Origin: Pseudomonas sediminis
GTDB lineage: Bacteria > Pseudomonadota > Gammaproteobacteria > Pseudomonadales > Pseudomonadaceae
Assembly: GCF_002741105.1 (NCBI RefSeq)
Contig: NZ_NIQU01000003.1
Span: forward strand, 1 to 64,000
DNA length: 64,000 bases
Reading direction: 5' to 3'
The position numbers and the translations under genes are program-made. The notes below the pieces were generated by a model that saw only the letters and a program-made list of their open reading frames with translations, was not told where the DNA came from and did no database searches. Of the stretch, positions 45,391 through 56,339 are shown in pieces; the stretch's first letter is position 1, and each line of letters begins with the position of its first letter.

Positions 45391-48000
45391 TCAGGCCTGA
45401 ACGACCGGGATCTTGGCGCTAGCTGCGGCTTCGCGGAACTCGGCGATCTGGTCGAAGCTGAGGTAGCGGTAAACATCGGCAGCCATGCTGTCGATGTTCT
45501 TCGCATACTCCATGTACTCCTCGACGGTCGGCAGCTTGCCCAGGATGGAAGCGACAGCGGCCAGCTCGGCAGAAGCCAGGTACACGTTGGCACCATCGCC
45601 CAGACGGTTCGGGAAGTTACGCGTCGAGGTCGATACCACGGTGGAGTTCGCCGCCACACGTGCCTGGTTACCCATGCACAGCGAGCAACCCGGCATTTCC
45701 ATGCGGGCACCGGCCTTGCCGTAGATGCCGTAGTAGCCTTCTTCGGTCAGCTGGTGAGCGTCCATCTTGGTCGGCGGCGACAGCCACAGACGGGTCGGGA
45801 TGGAACCCTTGACCTTGTCCAGCAGCTTGCCGGCCGCGCGGAAGTGGCCGATGTTGGTCATGCACGAACCGATGAACACTTCGTCGATCTTCTCGCCCTG
45901 AACGGTCGACAGCAGACGCGCGTCGTCCGGGTCGTTCGGCGCGCACAGCACAGGCTCCTTGACGTCGGCCAGGTCGATTTCGATGATTTCGGCGTATTCG
46001 GCGTCCTTGTCGGCGCTGAGCAGGACCGGGTTGGCCAGCCAGGCTTCCATCGCTTGGGCGCGACGCTCCATGGTGCGTGCATCGCCGTAGCCTTCGCTGA
46101 TCATCCAGCGCAGCAGGGTGATGTTCGACTTCAGGTACTCGGCAATGGCTTTTTCCGGCAGCTTGATGGTGCAACCTGCAGCGGAGCGCTCGGCAGAGGC
46201 GTCGGACAGTTCGAACGCTTGCTCGACGGTCAGTTCGTCCAGGCCTTCGATTTCCAGGATGCGGCCGGAGAAGGCGTTGATCTTGCCTTTCTTCTCGACG
46301 GTCAGCAGGCCCTTCTGGATGGCGTAGTAAGGGATGGCGTGTACCAGGTCACGCAGGGTGATGCCCGGTTGCAGCTTGCCCTTGAAGCGCACCAGCACCG
46401 ACTCCGGCATATCCAGCGGCATGACGCCAGTGGCAGCGGCGAAGGCGACCAGGCCGGAACCGGCCGGGAAGGAGATGCCGATCGGGAAGCGGGTGTGCGA
46501 GTCACCACCGGTACCGACAGTGTCCGGCAGCAACATGCGGTTCAGCCAGCTGTGGATGATGCCGTCGCCCGGACGCAGGGACACGCCGCCACGGGTGCGG
46601 ATGAAATCCGGCAGGGTGTGGTGGGTAGTGACGTCGATCGGCTTCGGATAGGCCGCAGTGTGGCAGAAGGACTGCATCACCAGATCAGCGGAGAAGCCCA
46701 GGCACGCCAGGTCTTTCAGCTCGTCGCGGGTCATCGGGCCAGTGGTGTCCTGGGAGCCGACGGTGGTCATTTTCGGTTCGCAATAGGTGCCCGGACGGAC
46801 GCCTTTGCCTTCCGGCAGACCGCAGGCCTTGCCGACCATTTTCTGAGCCAGGGTGTAGCCCTTGCCAGTGTCGACCGGTGCTTCCGGCAGTTTGAACAGG
46901 TCGGTTGGGCCCAGGCCCAGCTCGGCGCGCGCTTTCTCGGTCAGGCCGCGGCCGACGATCAGCGGTATACGGCCGCCAGCGCGAACTTCGTCGAGCAGTA
47001 CCGGGGTCTTCAGTTCGAAGGTGGTGATGACTTCGTCGGTACCGTGCTTGCAGACTTTGCCAGCGTGCGGGTACAGGTCGATCACGTCGCCCATGTTGAT
47101 GTTCGACACATCGAATTCGATCGGCAGGGCGCCGGCGTCTTCCATGGTGTTGTAGAAGATCGGAGCAATCTTGGAGCCGAAGCAGAAGCCGCCGCCGCGC
47201 TTGTTCGGCACGTACGGGATGTCGTCGCCGAAGAACCACAGCACCGAGTTGGTGGCGGACTTACGCGAGGAACCGGTACCGACCACGTCACCGACGTAGG
47301 CGATCGGGAAGCCTTCGCCACGCATTTGCTCGATCTGCTTCATCGGGCCAATGGAGCCTTGCACGTCCGGCACGATGCCATCGCGGGCCATTTTCAGCAT
47401 GGCTAGGGCGTGCAGCGGGATGTCAGGGCGCGACCAGGCGTCCGGGGCAGGGGACAGGTCGTCGGTGTTGGTTTCGCCAGTGACCTTGAACACGCGCAGG
47501 CTGATCTTGTCGGCCAGGGTCGGGCGTTTCTTGAACCACTCGCCATCAGCCCAGGACTGCAGCACGGCTTTCGCGTTAGCGTTGCCGGCTTTGGCTTTTT
47601 CAGCCACGTCGTGGAAGGCGTCGAACATCAGCAGGGTGTGCTTGAGCTGTTCTGCGGCAACGGCGGCCAGTTCGGCGTCGTCCAGCAACTCGACCATAGT
47701 GGCGATGTTGTAGCCGCCCTGCATGGTGCCCAGCAGCTCGACAGCGCGTTGCTTGCTGATCAGCGGGGAAGTGGTTTCGCCCTTGGCGATGGCAGAGAGG
47801 AAACCAGCCTTGACGTAGGCGGCTTCATCGACGCCTGGCGGTACGCGGTTGGTGATCAGGTCTACGAGGAATTCTTCTTCGCCAGCCGGCGGGTTTTTCA
47901 GCAGCTCGACCAGGCCTGCGGTTTGTTCGGCGTTCAGCGGCTGGGGCACGATACCCTGAGCGGCACGCTCTGCTACGTGTTTGCGATAGGCTTCAAGCAC
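45391..48000 (-). CDS. acnB: Bifunctional aconitate hydratase 2 / 2-methylisocitrate dehydratase
   Basis: An 869-residue AcnB, converting citrate to isocitrate through cis-aconitate, and 2-methylisocitrate. The N-terminus begins [20 protein letters not shown] (a HEAT-like domain); [4Fe-4S] ligands are Cys in [11 protein letters not shown] and the pair in [23 protein letters not shown] is a substrate-binding block. The start is GTG at 48000: it gives the exact family N-terminus and follows GAGGGTAATAACT. Frames to 48027 are not family-like. A terminator follows and a long-range inverted repeat lies upstream. Confidence 0.96.
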   Translation of the reverse strand: MLEAYRKHVAERAAQGIVPQPLNAEQTAGLVELLKNPPAGEEEFLVDLITNRVPPGVDEAAYVKAGFLSAIAKGETTSPLISKQRAVELLGTMQGGYNIATMVELLDDAELAAVAAEQLKHTLLMFDAFHDVAEKAKAGNANAKAVLQSWADGEWFKKRPTLADKISLRVFKVTGETNTDDLSPAPDAWSRPDIPLHALAMLKMARDGIVPDVQGSIGPMKQIEQMRGEGFPIAYVGDVVGTGSSRKSATNSVLWFFGDDIPYVPNKRGGGFCFGSKIAPIFYNTMEDAGALPIEFDVSNINMGDVIDLYPHAGKVCKHGTDEVITTFELKTPVLLDEVRAGGRIPLIVGRGLTEKARAELGLGPTDLFKLPEAPVDTGKGYTLAQKMVGKACGLPEGKGVRPGTYCEPKMTTVGSQDTTGPMTRDELKDLACLGFSADLVMQSFCHTAAYPKPIDVTTHHTLPDFIRTRGGVSLRPGDGIIHSWLNRMLLPDTVGTGGDSHTRFPIGISFPAGSGLVAFAAATGVMPLDMPESVLVRFKGKLQPGITLRDLVHAIPYYAIQKGLLTVEKKGKINAFSGRILEIEGLDELTVEQAFELSDASAERSAAGCTIKLPEKAIAEYLKSNITLLRWMISEGYGDARTMERRAQAMEAWLANPVLLSADKDAEYAEIIEIDLADVKEPVLCAPNDPDDARLLSTVQGEKIDEVFIGSCMTNIGHFRAAGKLLDKVKGSIPTRLWLSPPTKMDAHQLTEEGYYGIYGKAGARMEMPGCSLCMGNQARVAANSTVVSTSTRNFPNRLGDGANVYLASAELAAVASILGKLPTVEEYMEYAKNIDSMAADVYRYLSFDQIAEFREAAASAKIPVVQA

Positions 48001-48118
48001 AGTTATTACCCTCATCAGTGGTCCCAAAGGGTTGTCCGGGACGCGATCCAGATACCCATGAACCAGGCGCTTTTCGACTTTATGAGCCGAGCAGCCGAGG
48101 TTTCATGAGTCTCTTGTA

Positions 48119-48257
48119 GAAGCTGCTTTCAAAGTTTTACGCCGGCAGGACGGTTTCTGATGAGGGCTGACGCAGACGCTCGGGGGGACTCCAAGTGGCT
48201 GCGCCGCCATCGTACCTGCAGGATCGACTGTGCTCGTGACGCTTTGAAAACAGCTTC
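48119..48257. repeat. Long-range inverted repeat between acnB and the DUF1289 gene
   Basis: GAAGCTGCTTTCAAAG (48119-48134) and CTTTGAAAACAGCTTC (48242-48257) are 16-base arms with one mismatch, 107 bases apart. They lie in the acnB leader if transcription starts beyond them. The gap 48001-48404 holds no supported gene. Confidence 0.5.
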
Positions 48258-48404
48258 CAACGGACATTGGCGCCATAAAAGGCGGGCCGATTCTAATGGA
48301 AAGCGCGAATAAAGTTAAGTCGATGTCCCCGTATCGGCAGGGGTGATCTGGATTAGACAAAGGGCTAAGATGCCAGGCCGTTTTGCTGTTTATGTTGTTT
48401 CGCC

Positions 48405-48881
48405 ATGTCCAATCAGCGCATCAAGACGCCCTGCGTGGGGCTGTGCTCAACCGTTTACGGCGATGTCGTGTGCCGCGGTTGCAAGCGCTTCCATCATGAG
48501 GTGATCAACTGGAACAGCTACAACGACGACGAGAAGCGCGCCGTCTGGACGCGTCTGGAAGTGCTGCTGGTGCAGGTGATGGCGGGCAAGGTCGAGGTAT
48601 TCGATGAGCAGCGTCTACGTAGTCAGCTGGAACAGCGGCAGATTCGTTTCGTGCCGCAACAGTCGCCTTACTGCTGGGCCTATCAGCTGATCGCGCGTGG
48701 CGCGCGGATGATCAATCAGCTGGAGGCATACGGCATGGTCGTACTGCCTGAATTCCGCAATTGGGCGCTGCCCGAATTGCGTGACGCCATCGACCGCGAA
48801 TTCTTCCTGCTCTCTGAAGCACACTACGAGCGCTACATCGCGCCCAAGTTTCTGCGAGAAGGCCTGGAAGTGCGGGTCTAG
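48405..48881 (+). CDS. DUF1289 protein
   Basis: A 158-residue protein with an N-terminal DUF1289 domain: TPCVGLCSTV and VCRGCKRFHHEVINW give four cysteines of a likely zinc or iron-sulfur site. The rest (from EVLLVQVMAGKVEVFDEQRL) is specific to gammaproteobacteria and has no known role. The ATG at 48405 gives the conserved start. It is divergent from acnB. Confidence 0.88.
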   Translation: MSNQRIKTPCVGLCSTVYGDVVCRGCKRFHHEVINWNSYNDDEKRAVWTRLEVLLVQVMAGKVEVFDEQRLRSQLEQRQIRFVPQQSPYCWAYQLIARGARMINQLEAYGMVVLPEFRNWALPELRDAIDREFFLLSEAHYERYIAPKFLREGLEVRV

Positions 48882-48898
48882 CCGCAGGCCAGTTGTTG

Positions 48899-48926
48899 AA
48901 ATGCCGCTCTGTCCAGAGCGGCATTT
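48899..48926. terminator. Bidirectional terminator
   Basis: AAATGCCGCTCTG and CAGAGCGGCATTT pair over 13 bases round a very short loop, between the DUF1289 gene and the convergent stress protein gene. Confidence 0.8.
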
Positions 48927-48943
48927 TCATTTGTGCAGGTGCT

Positions 48944-49807
48944 TCAGCGCTGCGCCACCAACTCTTCGAGGTGGGCGATGATTTCGTCCGGCTTGAGCAC
49001 TAGCACGTCACTTTCCAGCGTGTCGAGTATGGCTTCGGCGGTGTTGCCGATCAGGGCACCGGATAGCCCGGTGCGCGCCACCGTGCCGATCACCGTGACA
49101 GCCGCATCGAGCTGGTGGGCAACTTGCGGAATTACCACGTCGGCTGGGCCTTCAAGCACATGCAGGCGCTCGTCGCTGATGTCGTATTCGGCCTGGAAAC
49201 TGCGGCATTGCTCGCGGTAGCGGGCCTCGATGGTTTCCTTTAGCTGAAAGGTCGGATCGGCAGCTGACAGCATCGGGGTCGGATGCGCGGTGGTCACGTG
49301 CAGCGTGCCCTTGGCCAGGCCGGCGATATCGTAACCATGGCTGATGATGCCGGCATGCAGGGTGCGGTGCTCGCCATCGGCGTTACCGACGTCCACGGCA
49401 GCGAGGATGTTCCCACCGGTCCAGGGGCGCTCGGTCTTGACCATCAGCACCGGGCCTGGGCAATAGCGCAGCAACTTCCAGTCTTCCGGGGTGAGCAGGG
49501 CCTTTTTCAGTGGGTTGTCCGGCAGATGTTGCTTGATCACCAATCCACAGCCTTCAGCCTGCTGCACGGCGATGATGGTCTGGTGCGGGTTGTCATGCCA
49601 GGACTGCTGGGTGGAAACGCTGAAACCTTCTTCGCCGAGACTGCTGCTGAGATCGCCAAGCCAGTCGTTGTGGTCGCCTTTCTTGTCGCACACCAGCAGG
49701 TGCAGGTGCGACTGGGTGACTCCCGCTATCAGTTTTGCCCGTTTCAGCGCGAGGCCTTCGGGGTGCTGGGGCTCCATCACCACCAGAATGCTACGGATCG
49801 CTTGCAT
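48944..49807 (-). CDS. Universal stress protein, tandem domain
   Basis: A 287-residue protein of two UspA domains. The first (IRSILVVMEPQHPEGLALK) lacks a clear nucleotide motif; the second has GTVARTGLSGALIGNTAEAIL, the G-xx-G-x9-G loop that binds ATP. In P. aeruginosa several such proteins are induced by Anr and aid survival without oxygen. An Anr box is centred about 70 bases before the ATG at 49807, which points to the same control. Confidence 0.93.
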   Translation of the reverse strand: MQAIRSILVVMEPQHPEGLALKRAKLIAGVTQSHLHLLVCDKKGDHNDWLGDLSSSLGEEGFSVSTQQSWHDNPHQTIIAVQQAEGCGLVIKQHLPDNPLKKALLTPEDWKLLRYCPGPVLMVKTERPWTGGNILAAVDVGNADGEHRTLHAGIISHGYDIAGLAKGTLHVTTAHPTPMLSAADPTFQLKETIEARYREQCRSFQAEYDISDERLHVLEGPADVVIPQVAHQLDAAVTVIGTVARTGLSGALIGNTAEAILDTLESDVLVLKPDEIIAHLEELVAQR

Positions 49808-49870
49808 GGTCGTCTCCCTGAGAGTGAATAGCGCTTATCCAACTATAGGTGCGTCATTACCAGCCGCTTC

Positions 49871-49884
49871 TTGACCTGTATCAA
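49871..49884 (-). promoter_or_regulatory. Anr/FNR box upstream of the universal stress gene
   Basis: TTGACCTGTATCAA matches TTGAT-N4-ATCAA at 9 of 10 fixed positions, centred 70 bases before the stress protein start. miaE begins 81 bases away on the other side. Confidence 0.75.
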
Positions 49885-49964
49885 CGGCGTGCTGGTCGTC
49901 CGGTCTGCCACTCGTATAATGGCCCGCCATTTCCAACCTCGCCAGCACCGAGAGCGCTTCAAAT

Positions 49965-50645
49965 ATGATGTCAAATACCCAGCATGTTCCGAGTAATGGT
50001 GAGGAACCTGTCACGATCCTGCAGGAAATTCTCGAGTTTCTCGGTGGTGTCGCCACCCCCGACGCCTGGCTGGACGAGGCCTTGCGCCAGCAGGAGATCC
50101 TTCTGCTCGACCACCGCAACCTGGAATACAAGGCCGCACAGACGGCACTGAGCCTGATGGGGCGCTACCTGACCAAGACCGAATTGACCGCGAGAATGTC
50201 GCGTTTGGCTCGTGAGGAACTGGTGCACTTCGAGCAGGTGAGCAAGATCATTCGTGGGCGTGGTATCGAGGTTCGCCATGTGTCCGCCTCGCGCTACGCC
50301 GCGGGGCTGCGTGCACTGTTGCGCGGTGGCGAAGTGGAGCGGTTGGTGGATGTGCTGGTGGTCGGCGCATTCATCGAGGCGCGCTCCTGCGAGCGCTTCG
50401 CCGCGCTGGTACCGCGTCTGGATGCCGAGCTGGCCAAGTTCTACGCCGGATTGCTGGAGAGCGAAGGGCGTCACTACCGTGGGTATCTCAAGCTCGCCTA
50501 CCTGTATGGCGATGCGGCCGATGTGGACGCGCGTATCGAGGTGGTGCGGGCGGTGGAGCGGGAACTGATCACCAAGCCGGATGAGCAGTTCCGTTTCCAT
50601 AGCGGTGTGCCTGCAGAAAGCAGCCGTGAAGCAGTTTTCCAATAA
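49965..50645 (+). CDS. miaE: tRNA-(ms2io6A)-hydroxylase MiaE
   Basis: A 226-residue diiron hydroxylase that adds the hydroxyl to the isopentenyl group of ms2i6A37 in tRNA. The carboxylate-bridged site is seen in LLLDHRNLEYKAA, AREELVHFEQV and FIEARSCERFAA with ESEGRHYRGYLK. Oxygen is a substrate, and the gene lies beside an Anr box, which may matter. The start is uncertain: ATG at 49965 or 49968. No strong ribosome binding site precedes either. Confidence 0.92.
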   Translation: MMSNTQHVPSNGEEPVTILQEILEFLGGVATPDAWLDEALRQQEILLLDHRNLEYKAAQTALSLMGRYLTKTELTARMSRLAREELVHFEQVSKIIRGRGIEVRHVSASRYAAGLRALLRGGEVERLVDVLVVGAFIEARSCERFAALVPRLDAELAKFYAGLLESEGRHYRGYLKLAYLYGDAADVDARIEVVRAVERELITKPDEQFRFHSGVPAESSREAVFQ

Positions 50646-50726
50646 TTGTAGGAGCGGCTTCAGCCGCGAAAACGGTGATAGTGGTCTTCGCGGCTGAAAC
50701 GCAATACCGTCCAGCTGCTCCTACAA
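50646..50726. repeat. Nested inverted repeat of the GTAGGAGCGGC type
   Basis: Outer arms TTGTAGGAGCGGCT (50646-50659) and AGCTGCTCCTACAA (50713-50726), with one mismatch. Inner arms TTCAGCCGCGAA (50659-50670) and TTCGCGGCTGAA (50687-50698) pair perfectly. It begins one base after the miaE stop. Confidence 0.8.
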
Positions 50727-50758
50727 GGTCAGGTCGAGTCGAACAGGGTGGGGCTTTC

Positions 50759-50782
50759 GTAGCCCGGATTTCATCCGGCTAC
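50759..50782. repeat. GTAGCCCGGAT hairpin overlapping the lpxH stop codon
   Basis: GTAGCC-CGGAT-TT-CATCCG-GCTAC folds on itself. The TAG stop of lpxH (50781-50779) is in the right arm. It is a short relative of the repeat at 12996-13055. Confidence 0.7.
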
Positions 50783-51513
50783 TGTGAGAGTGGCGTCAAC
50801 TCGAACGGCGCCTGATTGAAGCCCTGGTCATCGACCTGCAATGCCCAGCCCTGACTATCCCAGTCCCCCAGCACGATGCGCCGTGCCGGTTGGCCGTTCA
50901 CCTCCAGCTCATGTACCGCCGGCCTATGGGTATGGCCATGGATCAGCGTGCGTACGCCGTACTCGTCCATCACCTTGACCACTTCCTGCGGCGTGACATC
51001 GACGATATCGCTGGCCTTCATCCGTGTCTGCGCGCGGCTTTCGTTGCGCAGTTTGCGCGCCAGCTTCTGTCGGGTGCTGAGCGGCAGGTTGCGCAGAATC
51101 AGCAGTGACAGCGGGTTGCGCAGCCAGCGGCGCAGTTTCATGTAGCCGACATCGAGGGTGCATAGGCTGTCGCCATGCATCAGCAGCACGGGCTCGCCGC
51201 CTATCTGCACTTTGTGCGGGTCGCTCAGCAGGGTGCAGCCCGCCTCGCGGCAGAACGCCTTGCCGATAAGGAAGTCGCGATTGCCATGCATCAGGTAGAT
51301 GCGCGTGCCGGCATCACTCAGCTCGCGCAGGGCGCGGGCGATCTCGTGTTGAAAGGGCGTCATGCCGTCGTCGCCGATCCAGACTTCGAAGAAGTCGCCG
51401 AGGATGTACAGCGCCTCGGCCTGGCGTGCGCGGGTGACGAGAAAATGCAGAAACGCCCGGGTGATATCCGGGCGTTTCTCTTCGAGGTGCAGATCGGAGA
51501 TCAGCAGAATCAT
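50779..51513 (-). CDS. lpxH: UDP-2,3-diacylglucosamine diphosphatase
   Basis: A 244-residue metallophosphoesterase that hydrolyses UDP-2,3-diacylglucosamine to lipid X in lipid A synthesis, at the inner membrane. Metal ligands are in [28 protein letters not shown] and LIHGHTHRP. Length is normal. The start is four bases after the ppiB stop, so the two are an operon, a usual pairing in gammaproteobacteria. Its stop codon lies in a repeat. Confidence 0.96.
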   Translation of the reverse strand: MILLISDLHLEEKRPDITRAFLHFLVTRARQAEALYILGDFFEVWIGDDGMTPFQHEIARALRELSDAGTRIYLMHGNRDFLIGKAFCREAGCTLLSDPHKVQIGGEPVLLMHGDSLCTLDVGYMKLRRWLRNPLSLLILRNLPLSTRQKLARKLRNESRAQTRMKASDIVDVTPQEVVKVMDEYGVRTLIHGHTHRPAVHELEVNGQPARRIVLGDWDSQGWALQVDDQGFNQAPFELTPLSQ

Positions 51514-51517
51514 CGAT

Positions 51518-52015
51518 TCACTCGGCTACGACTTCGGCCTTCTCGATGATCACGTCGTCCACCGGTACGTCCTGGTGGCCGGATTTCATGGTGGTGGCGA
51601 CGCCCTTGATCTTCTCGACCACGTCCATGCCTTCGACCACTTCACCGAATACGGCGTAGCCCCAGCCCTGAACGGTCGGCGCGCTGTGGTTGAGGAAGGC
51701 GTTGTCGGCGACGTTGATGAAGAACTGCGCGCTGGCCGAATGCGGCTCCATGGTGCGGGCCATGGCGATGGTGCCGACCTTGTTGGCGACGCCGTTGTTG
51801 GCTTCGTTCTTGATCGGTGCGCGGGTCGGTTTCTGTTTCATGCCTGGCTCGAAACCGCCGCCCTGGATCATGAAATTGCCGATTACGCGGTGGAAAACGG
51901 TGCCGTCGTAATGACCTTCCTTCACGTATTGCTCGAAGTTGGCCACGGTTTCCGGGGCCTTGTCGGCGAACAGGTTCAGGGTGATGACGCCGTGGTTGGT
52001 GTGCAGTTTGATCAT
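51518..52015 (-). CDS. ppiB: Peptidyl-prolyl cis-trans isomerase B
   Basis: A 165-residue cyclophilin, cytoplasmic type. The family blocks are [20 protein letters not shown], with catalytic Arg and Phe, and [11 protein letters not shown] as [17 protein letters not shown]. It speeds proline isomerisation in folding. There is no signal peptide, so it corresponds to PpiB rather than PpiA. It lies before lpxH on one strand and is divergent from glnS. Confidence 0.95.
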   Translation of the reverse strand: MIKLHTNHGVITLNLFADKAPETVANFEQYVKEGHYDGTVFHRVIGNFMIQGGGFEPGMKQKPTRAPIKNEANNGVANKVGTIAMARTMEPHSASAQFFINVADNAFLNHSAPTVQGWGYAVFGEVVEGMDVVEKIKGVATTMKSGHQDVPVDDVIIEKAEVVAE

Positions 52016-52175
52016 GATCGTATCCGTGAAGAGACAGGTTCGAGCCGATGGCTCGGGGGTGAACAGCGCTTGTCAGGGTGGTATGCACCCTGTCAGGGGC
52101 TTGACAGGTTGGTTATGATACGGACTTTGCCCGAAGCGGCCTACCCTGTGCCGCGCCAGTATTGTTAAGGACACC

Positions 52176-53840
52176 ATGAGCAAGCCTACCGTCGAAAAAG
52201 CTGCCAACTTCCTGCGCCCCATCGTCCAGGCCGATCTGGACAGCGGCAAGCACGCCAAGATCGTGACCCGCTTCCCGCCGGAGCCCAACGGCTACCTGCA
52301 CATCGGTCATGCCAAGAGCATCTGCCTGAACTTCGGCCTGGCCGATGAGTTCGGCGGTCAGTGCAACCTGCGTTTCGACGACACCAACCCGGCCAAGGAA
52401 GACCAGGAATACATCGACGCGATCAAGGCCGATGTCGAGTGGCTGGGCTTCAAGTGGGCCGGCGAGGAGCGCTACGCCTCCAACTATTTCGACCAACTGC
52501 ATGCCTGGGCCGTCGAGCTGATCAAGGCGGGCAAGGCCTTCGTCTGCGACCTGAACGCCGAGGAAATGCGCGAGTACCGCGGCAACCTGACCGAGCCGGG
52601 CAAGAACAGCCCGTTCCGCGAGCGCAGCGTCGAGGAAAACCTCGATCTGTTCGCCCGCATGAAGGCCGGTGAGTTCCCCGACGGCGCCCGTTCGCTGCGT
52701 GCCAAGATCGACATGGCCTCGCCGAACATCAACCTGCGTGACCCGATCCTCTACCGCATCCGCCATGCCCACCACCACCAGACTGGTGACAAGTGGTGCA
52801 TCTACCCGAGCTACGACTTCACCCACGGCCAGTCGGACGCCATCGAGGGCATCACTCACTCCATCTGCACCCTGGAGTTTGAGGACCATCGTCCGCTGTA
52901 CGAGTGGTTCCTGACCAACCTGTCGGTACCGGCGCAGCCGCGTCAGTACGAGTTCGCCCGGCTGAACCTGAACTACACCATCACCAGCAAGCGCAAACTC
53001 AAGCAACTGGTGGACGAAAAGCACGTCAACGGTTGGGACGACCCGCGCATGTCGACGCTGTCCGGCTACCGTCGCCGTGGCTATACCCCGGCTTCGATCC
53101 GCGCCTTCTGCGACATGATCGGCGTCAACCGCGCCGGTGGTCTGGTGGACATCGGCATGCTCGAGTTCGCCATTCGTGACGACCTGGACGCCAACGCCGC
53201 GCGTGCCATGTGTGTGCTCAAACCTCTGAAGGTGGTGATCACCAACTACCCGCAAGGCCAGGTCGAGAACCTGGAGCTGGCGCGCCATCCCAAGCAAGAC
53301 ATCGGCACTCGCGTGCTGCCGTTCTCCCGCGAGATCTACATCGACGCCAGCGATTTCGAAGAAACCCCGCCGGACGGCTTCAAGCGCCTGATCCCGGGTG
53401 GTGAAGTGCGCCTGCGTGGCAGCTACGTGATTCGTGCCGACGAGGCTGTCAAAGACGCTGCCGGCAATATCGTCGAGCTGCGTTGCTCTTACGACGAGAA
53501 CACCCTGGGCAAGAACCCGGAAGGCCGCAAAGTCAAGGGCGTGATCCACTGGGTGCCGGCCGCCGAGAGCGTCGAGTGCGAAGTGCGCCTGTACGATCGT
53601 CTGTTCCGCTCGGCCAACCCCGAGAAAGCGGAAGAGGGCGGTAGCTTCCTCGACAACATCAACCCGGATTCGCTGGTGGTGCTCACCGGTTGCCGCGCCG
53701 AGCCGTCGCTGGCCAAGGCAGCAGCTGAGGATCGCTTCCAGTTCGAGCGCGAAGGCTACTTCTGCCTGGACAAGGACTCGACTGCCGATGCGTTGGTGTT
53801 CAACCGTACCGTCACCCTGCGCGATTCCTGGGGTCAGTAA
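52176..53840 (+). CDS. glnS: Glutaminyl-tRNA synthetase
   Basis: A 554-residue class I aminoacyl-tRNA synthetase that charges tRNA-Gln. HIGH motif is in [17 protein letters not shown] and the KMSKS equivalent in [11 protein letters not shown]. The anticodon-binding beta-barrels follow, with the ending [19 protein letters not shown]. Length matches the family. The stop directly abuts the cysS start, so both are in one operon, as in other pseudomonads. Confidence 0.97.
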   Translation: MSKPTVEKAANFLRPIVQADLDSGKHAKIVTRFPPEPNGYLHIGHAKSICLNFGLADEFGGQCNLRFDDTNPAKEDQEYIDAIKADVEWLGFKWAGEERYASNYFDQLHAWAVELIKAGKAFVCDLNAEEMREYRGNLTEPGKNSPFRERSVEENLDLFARMKAGEFPDGARSLRAKIDMASPNINLRDPILYRIRHAHHHQTGDKWCIYPSYDFTHGQSDAIEGITHSICTLEFEDHRPLYEWFLTNLSVPAQPRQYEFARLNLNYTITSKRKLKQLVDEKHVNGWDDPRMSTLSGYRRRGYTPASIRAFCDMIGVNRAGGLVDIGMLEFAIRDDLDANAARAMCVLKPLKVVITNYPQGQVENLELARHPKQDIGTRVLPFSREIYIDASDFEETPPDGFKRLIPGGEVRLRGSYVIRADEAVKDAAGNIVELRCSYDENTLGKNPEGRKVKGVIHWVPAAESVECEVRLYDRLFRSANPEKAEEGGSFLDNINPDSLVVLTGCRAEPSLAKAAAEDRFQFEREGYFCLDKDSTADALVFNRTVTLRDSWGQ

Positions 53841-55226
53841 ATGGCACTTTCCATCTACAACACCCTGAGCAAGGTCAAAGAACCGTTCAAGCCTTTGGAA
53901 GGCAACAGCGTGCGCATGTACGTCTGCGGCATGACCGTCTACGACTTCTGCCACATCGGCCACGCCCGCGTGATGGTCGCCTTCGACGTGGTCACCCGCT
54001 GGCTGCGTCAGCGCGGCTACGACGTGACCTACGTGCGTAACATCACCGACATCGACGACAAGATCATCAAGCGCGCCAACGAGAACGGCGAGTCGTTCGA
54101 GGCGCTGGTCGAGCGCATGATCGCGGCGATGCACGAGGACGAAGGTCGTCTGAACGTACTGCGCCCGGACATCGAACCGCGCGCTACCGGCCATATCACC
54201 GGCATGCACCAGATGATCCAGACCCTGATCGACAAGGGCTTTGCCTACGCGCCGGGTAATGGCGACGTGTACTACCGCGTCGGCAAGTTCGTTGGTTACG
54301 GCAAGCTGTCGCGCAAGAAGATCGAAGACCTGAAGATCGGTGCGCGCATCGAGGTCGACGAGGCCAAGGAAGACCCGCTGGACTTCGTCCTGTGGAAGGG
54401 TGTCAAGCCGGGCGAGCCGAGCTGGGAGTCGCCTTGGGGCGCAGGCCGTCCGGGCTGGCATATCGAGTGCTCGGTGATGTCCACCTGCTGCCTGGGCGAG
54501 ACCTTCGACATTCATGGCGGCGGTCCGGATCTGGTGTTCCCGCACCACGAGAACGAGATCGCGCAGAGCGAGGCAGCCACCGGCAAGCAATACGCCAACG
54601 CCTGGATGCACGCTGGCGCGGTGCGCGTGGATGGCGAGAAGATGTCCAAGAGCCTGGGCAACTTCTTCACCATCCGCGAGGTGCTGGAGAAGTATCACCC
54701 GGAAGTGGTGCGCTACCTGCTGGTGTCCAGCCACTACCGCAGCCCGATCAATTACTCGGAAGAGAGTCTCAAGGAAGCTAAGGGCGCTCTGGAGCGCTTC
54801 TACAACGGCCTCAAAGGCCTGCCGGAAGCTACGCCTGCTGGTGGCGAAGCCTTCGTCGAGCGTTTCGGCGCCGCGATGGACGACGATTTCAACTCGCCAG
54901 AAGCCTGCGCGGTGCTGTTCGAGATGATTCGTGAGGTCAACCGCCTGCGTGAATCCGACGTGCAGGCTGCTGCTGACCTGGCCGCCCAGCTCAAGCAACT
55001 GGCCAGCGTGCTTGGCGTGCTGCAGCTCGAACCCGATGCATTCCTCCAGGCCGGAGCTGCTGGCAAGGTCGATGCCGCCGAAGTCGAGGCGCTGATCGCC
55101 GCGCGCCTGAAGGCTCGCGCGGACAAGAACTGGGCGGAAAGCGACCGTATCCGTGACCAGCTCACCGCCATGGGCGTGGTGCTGGAAGACGGTAAGGGTG
55201 GTACCACCTGGCGCCTGGCCGAGTAA
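53841..55226 (+). CDS. cysS: Cysteinyl-tRNA synthetase
   Basis: A 461-residue class I synthetase. The HIGH motif is in [17 protein letters not shown], where Cys binds zinc with Cys and His in SVMSTCCLG and [16 protein letters not shown], and KMSKS is in [12 protein letters not shown]. It is complete and starts one base after the glnS stop. A strong hairpin follows. A second, degenerate copy of its last codons and terminator is found at 57097-57184. Confidence 0.97.
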   Translation: MALSIYNTLSKVKEPFKPLEGNSVRMYVCGMTVYDFCHIGHARVMVAFDVVTRWLRQRGYDVTYVRNITDIDDKIIKRANENGESFEALVERMIAAMHEDEGRLNVLRPDIEPRATGHITGMHQMIQTLIDKGFAYAPGNGDVYYRVGKFVGYGKLSRKKIEDLKIGARIEVDEAKEDPLDFVLWKGVKPGEPSWESPWGAGRPGWHIECSVMSTCCLGETFDIHGGGPDLVFPHHENEIAQSEAATGKQYANAWMHAGAVRVDGEKMSKSLGNFFTIREVLEKYHPEVVRYLLVSSHYRSPINYSEESLKEAKGALERFYNGLKGLPEATPAGGEAFVERFGAAMDDDFNSPEACAVLFEMIREVNRLRESDVQAAADLAAQLKQLASVLGVLQLEPDAFLQAGAAGKVDAAEVEALIAARLKARADKNWAESDRIRDQLTAMGVVLEDGKGGTTWRLAE

Positions 55227-55237
55227 GTACTGCGCTG

Positions 55238-55273
55238 AACGACAAAGGCCGCTATCCAGCGGCCTTTGTCGTT
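55238..55273. terminator. Terminator of glnS-cysS
   Basis: AACGACAAAGGCCGC and GCGGCCTTTGTCGTT are perfect 15-base arms with a 6-base loop. It also serves the convergent LysR gene. Confidence 0.93.
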
Positions 55274-55286
55274 TCTGGGACAAGCG

Positions 55287-56219
55287 TTAGCGTGGTTGGC
55301 GAGCGTCGAAACGCTCCGCCCAGCGGTGCTCGCGAAATCGCTCGACGATGAAGTCGATGAATACTCGCGTCTTGGCCGGCAGCAGCTTCTGCGCGCTGAA
55401 GTACAGGCTCAGGCTGCCGGTGTCGACGTACCAGTCCGGTAATACCCGCTGCAGGCTGCCGCGTTGCAGATAGGGCAGCGCGTGGACGGTGCTGACCAGG
55501 GTGATGCCAAGGCCTTGTAGGGCGGCATGGCAAGCTGCCTCGGGATCATTCATGGTCATGCGCTGCTGCAGTTCGAGGGTGGCTTGCTGATCATCACGAG
55601 TGCGTAGCGGCCAGCTGCGCACGCGGCCCGTCTGCGGCGAGCGAATCAGAATGCCGTCATGCTGCGTCAGATCTTCCGGTCGTGCGATGGGAGCGTGTCT
55701 GGCCAGGTAGGCCGGTGCCGCCAGCAGCACTCGGTGGGCAGGCGCCAGTTGCCGGGCAATCGCGCCGGGAGGCAATTCGAAGCCGCCGCCGATGGCCGCG
55801 TCGAAACCCTCACCGATGAGATCGACGGCACGGTTGTCGAAGTGCCAGTCCGGGCTGATCGCCGGATAGCGCGTGAGGAAATCGGCCAGGTGCGGCAGGA
55901 TGTAGTCGCGGCCGAAGGCCACGCCCATGCTCACCTTCAACGTACCCGCAGGTTGCCCCTGGCTGCTCGCCAGGTTCGCCACAGCGCCCTGAATGCTCGC
56001 CAGACCGCCTGACACCTCTGCAAGAAAACGCTCGCCGGATTCGGTCAGCGTCAGCCGGCGTGTGCTGCGCAGGAACAGGCGCACGCCGAGGTTGGACTCC
56101 AGGCGGGCAACGTTCTTGCCAACGGCGGCCGGAGTCAAACCCAGGCGCCGCGCGGCTTCGGCGAAGCTGCCTGCCTCTGCGGTGCGGACGAAGCACTCGA
56201 TGCTGCTGAGGGTTTCCAT
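55287..56219 (-). CDS. LysR-family transcriptional regulator
   Basis: A 310-residue LysR regulator. The wHTH is LSSIECFVRTAEAGSFAEAA, then RLGLTPAAVGKNVARLESNLGVRLF. The effector domain begins at GTLKVSMGVAFGRDYILP. It belongs to the broad CrgA/DmlR-like subgroup, many of which control a divergent oxidoreductase. The SDR gene is divergent from it, 120 bases away. It is the left part of a two-gene module between the two cysS tails. Confidence 0.9.
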   Translation of the reverse strand: METLSSIECFVRTAEAGSFAEAARRLGLTPAAVGKNVARLESNLGVRLFLRSTRRLTLTESGERFLAEVSGGLASIQGAVANLASSQGQPAGTLKVSMGVAFGRDYILPHLADFLTRYPAISPDWHFDNRAVDLIGEGFDAAIGGGFELPPGAIARQLAPAHRVLLAAPAYLARHAPIARPEDLTQHDGILIRSPQTGRVRSWPLRTRDDQQATLELQQRMTMNDPEAACHAALQGLGITLVSTVHALPYLQRGSLQRVLPDWYVDTGSLSLYFSAQKLLPAKTRVFIDFIVERFREHRWAERFDARQPR

Positions 56220-56339
56220 GGTCGCTTCATAAACCTTTGGTATCGACTGAATGTCGTGATTGCTAGCTTATCGGTTTTGAATCTCGGGTGAATACTGGGG
56301 GCGTGTTCCATTCAACCCCTCAGTTTTAGGAGATTTCCC

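Noticed and set aside
45754..47406. Antisense open frame of 550 codons within acnB
   Set aside because: Same cause: shadow of a well-supported gene.
48103..48360. 85-codon minus-strand frame upstream of acnB
   Set aside because: Cys/Pro/Ser-rich without homologous look; no site before the start; it crosses the long-range inverted repeat.
52070..52119. Sigma70 promoter for glnS from TTGACA and TATGAT
   Set aside because: The two hexamers are 7 bases apart, far from the 16-18 needed.
52113..55283. Antisense open frame of 1056 codons over glnS and cysS
   Set aside because: It mirrors two complete synthetase genes; high-GC codon bias leaves the opposite frame free of stops. It has no family motif.
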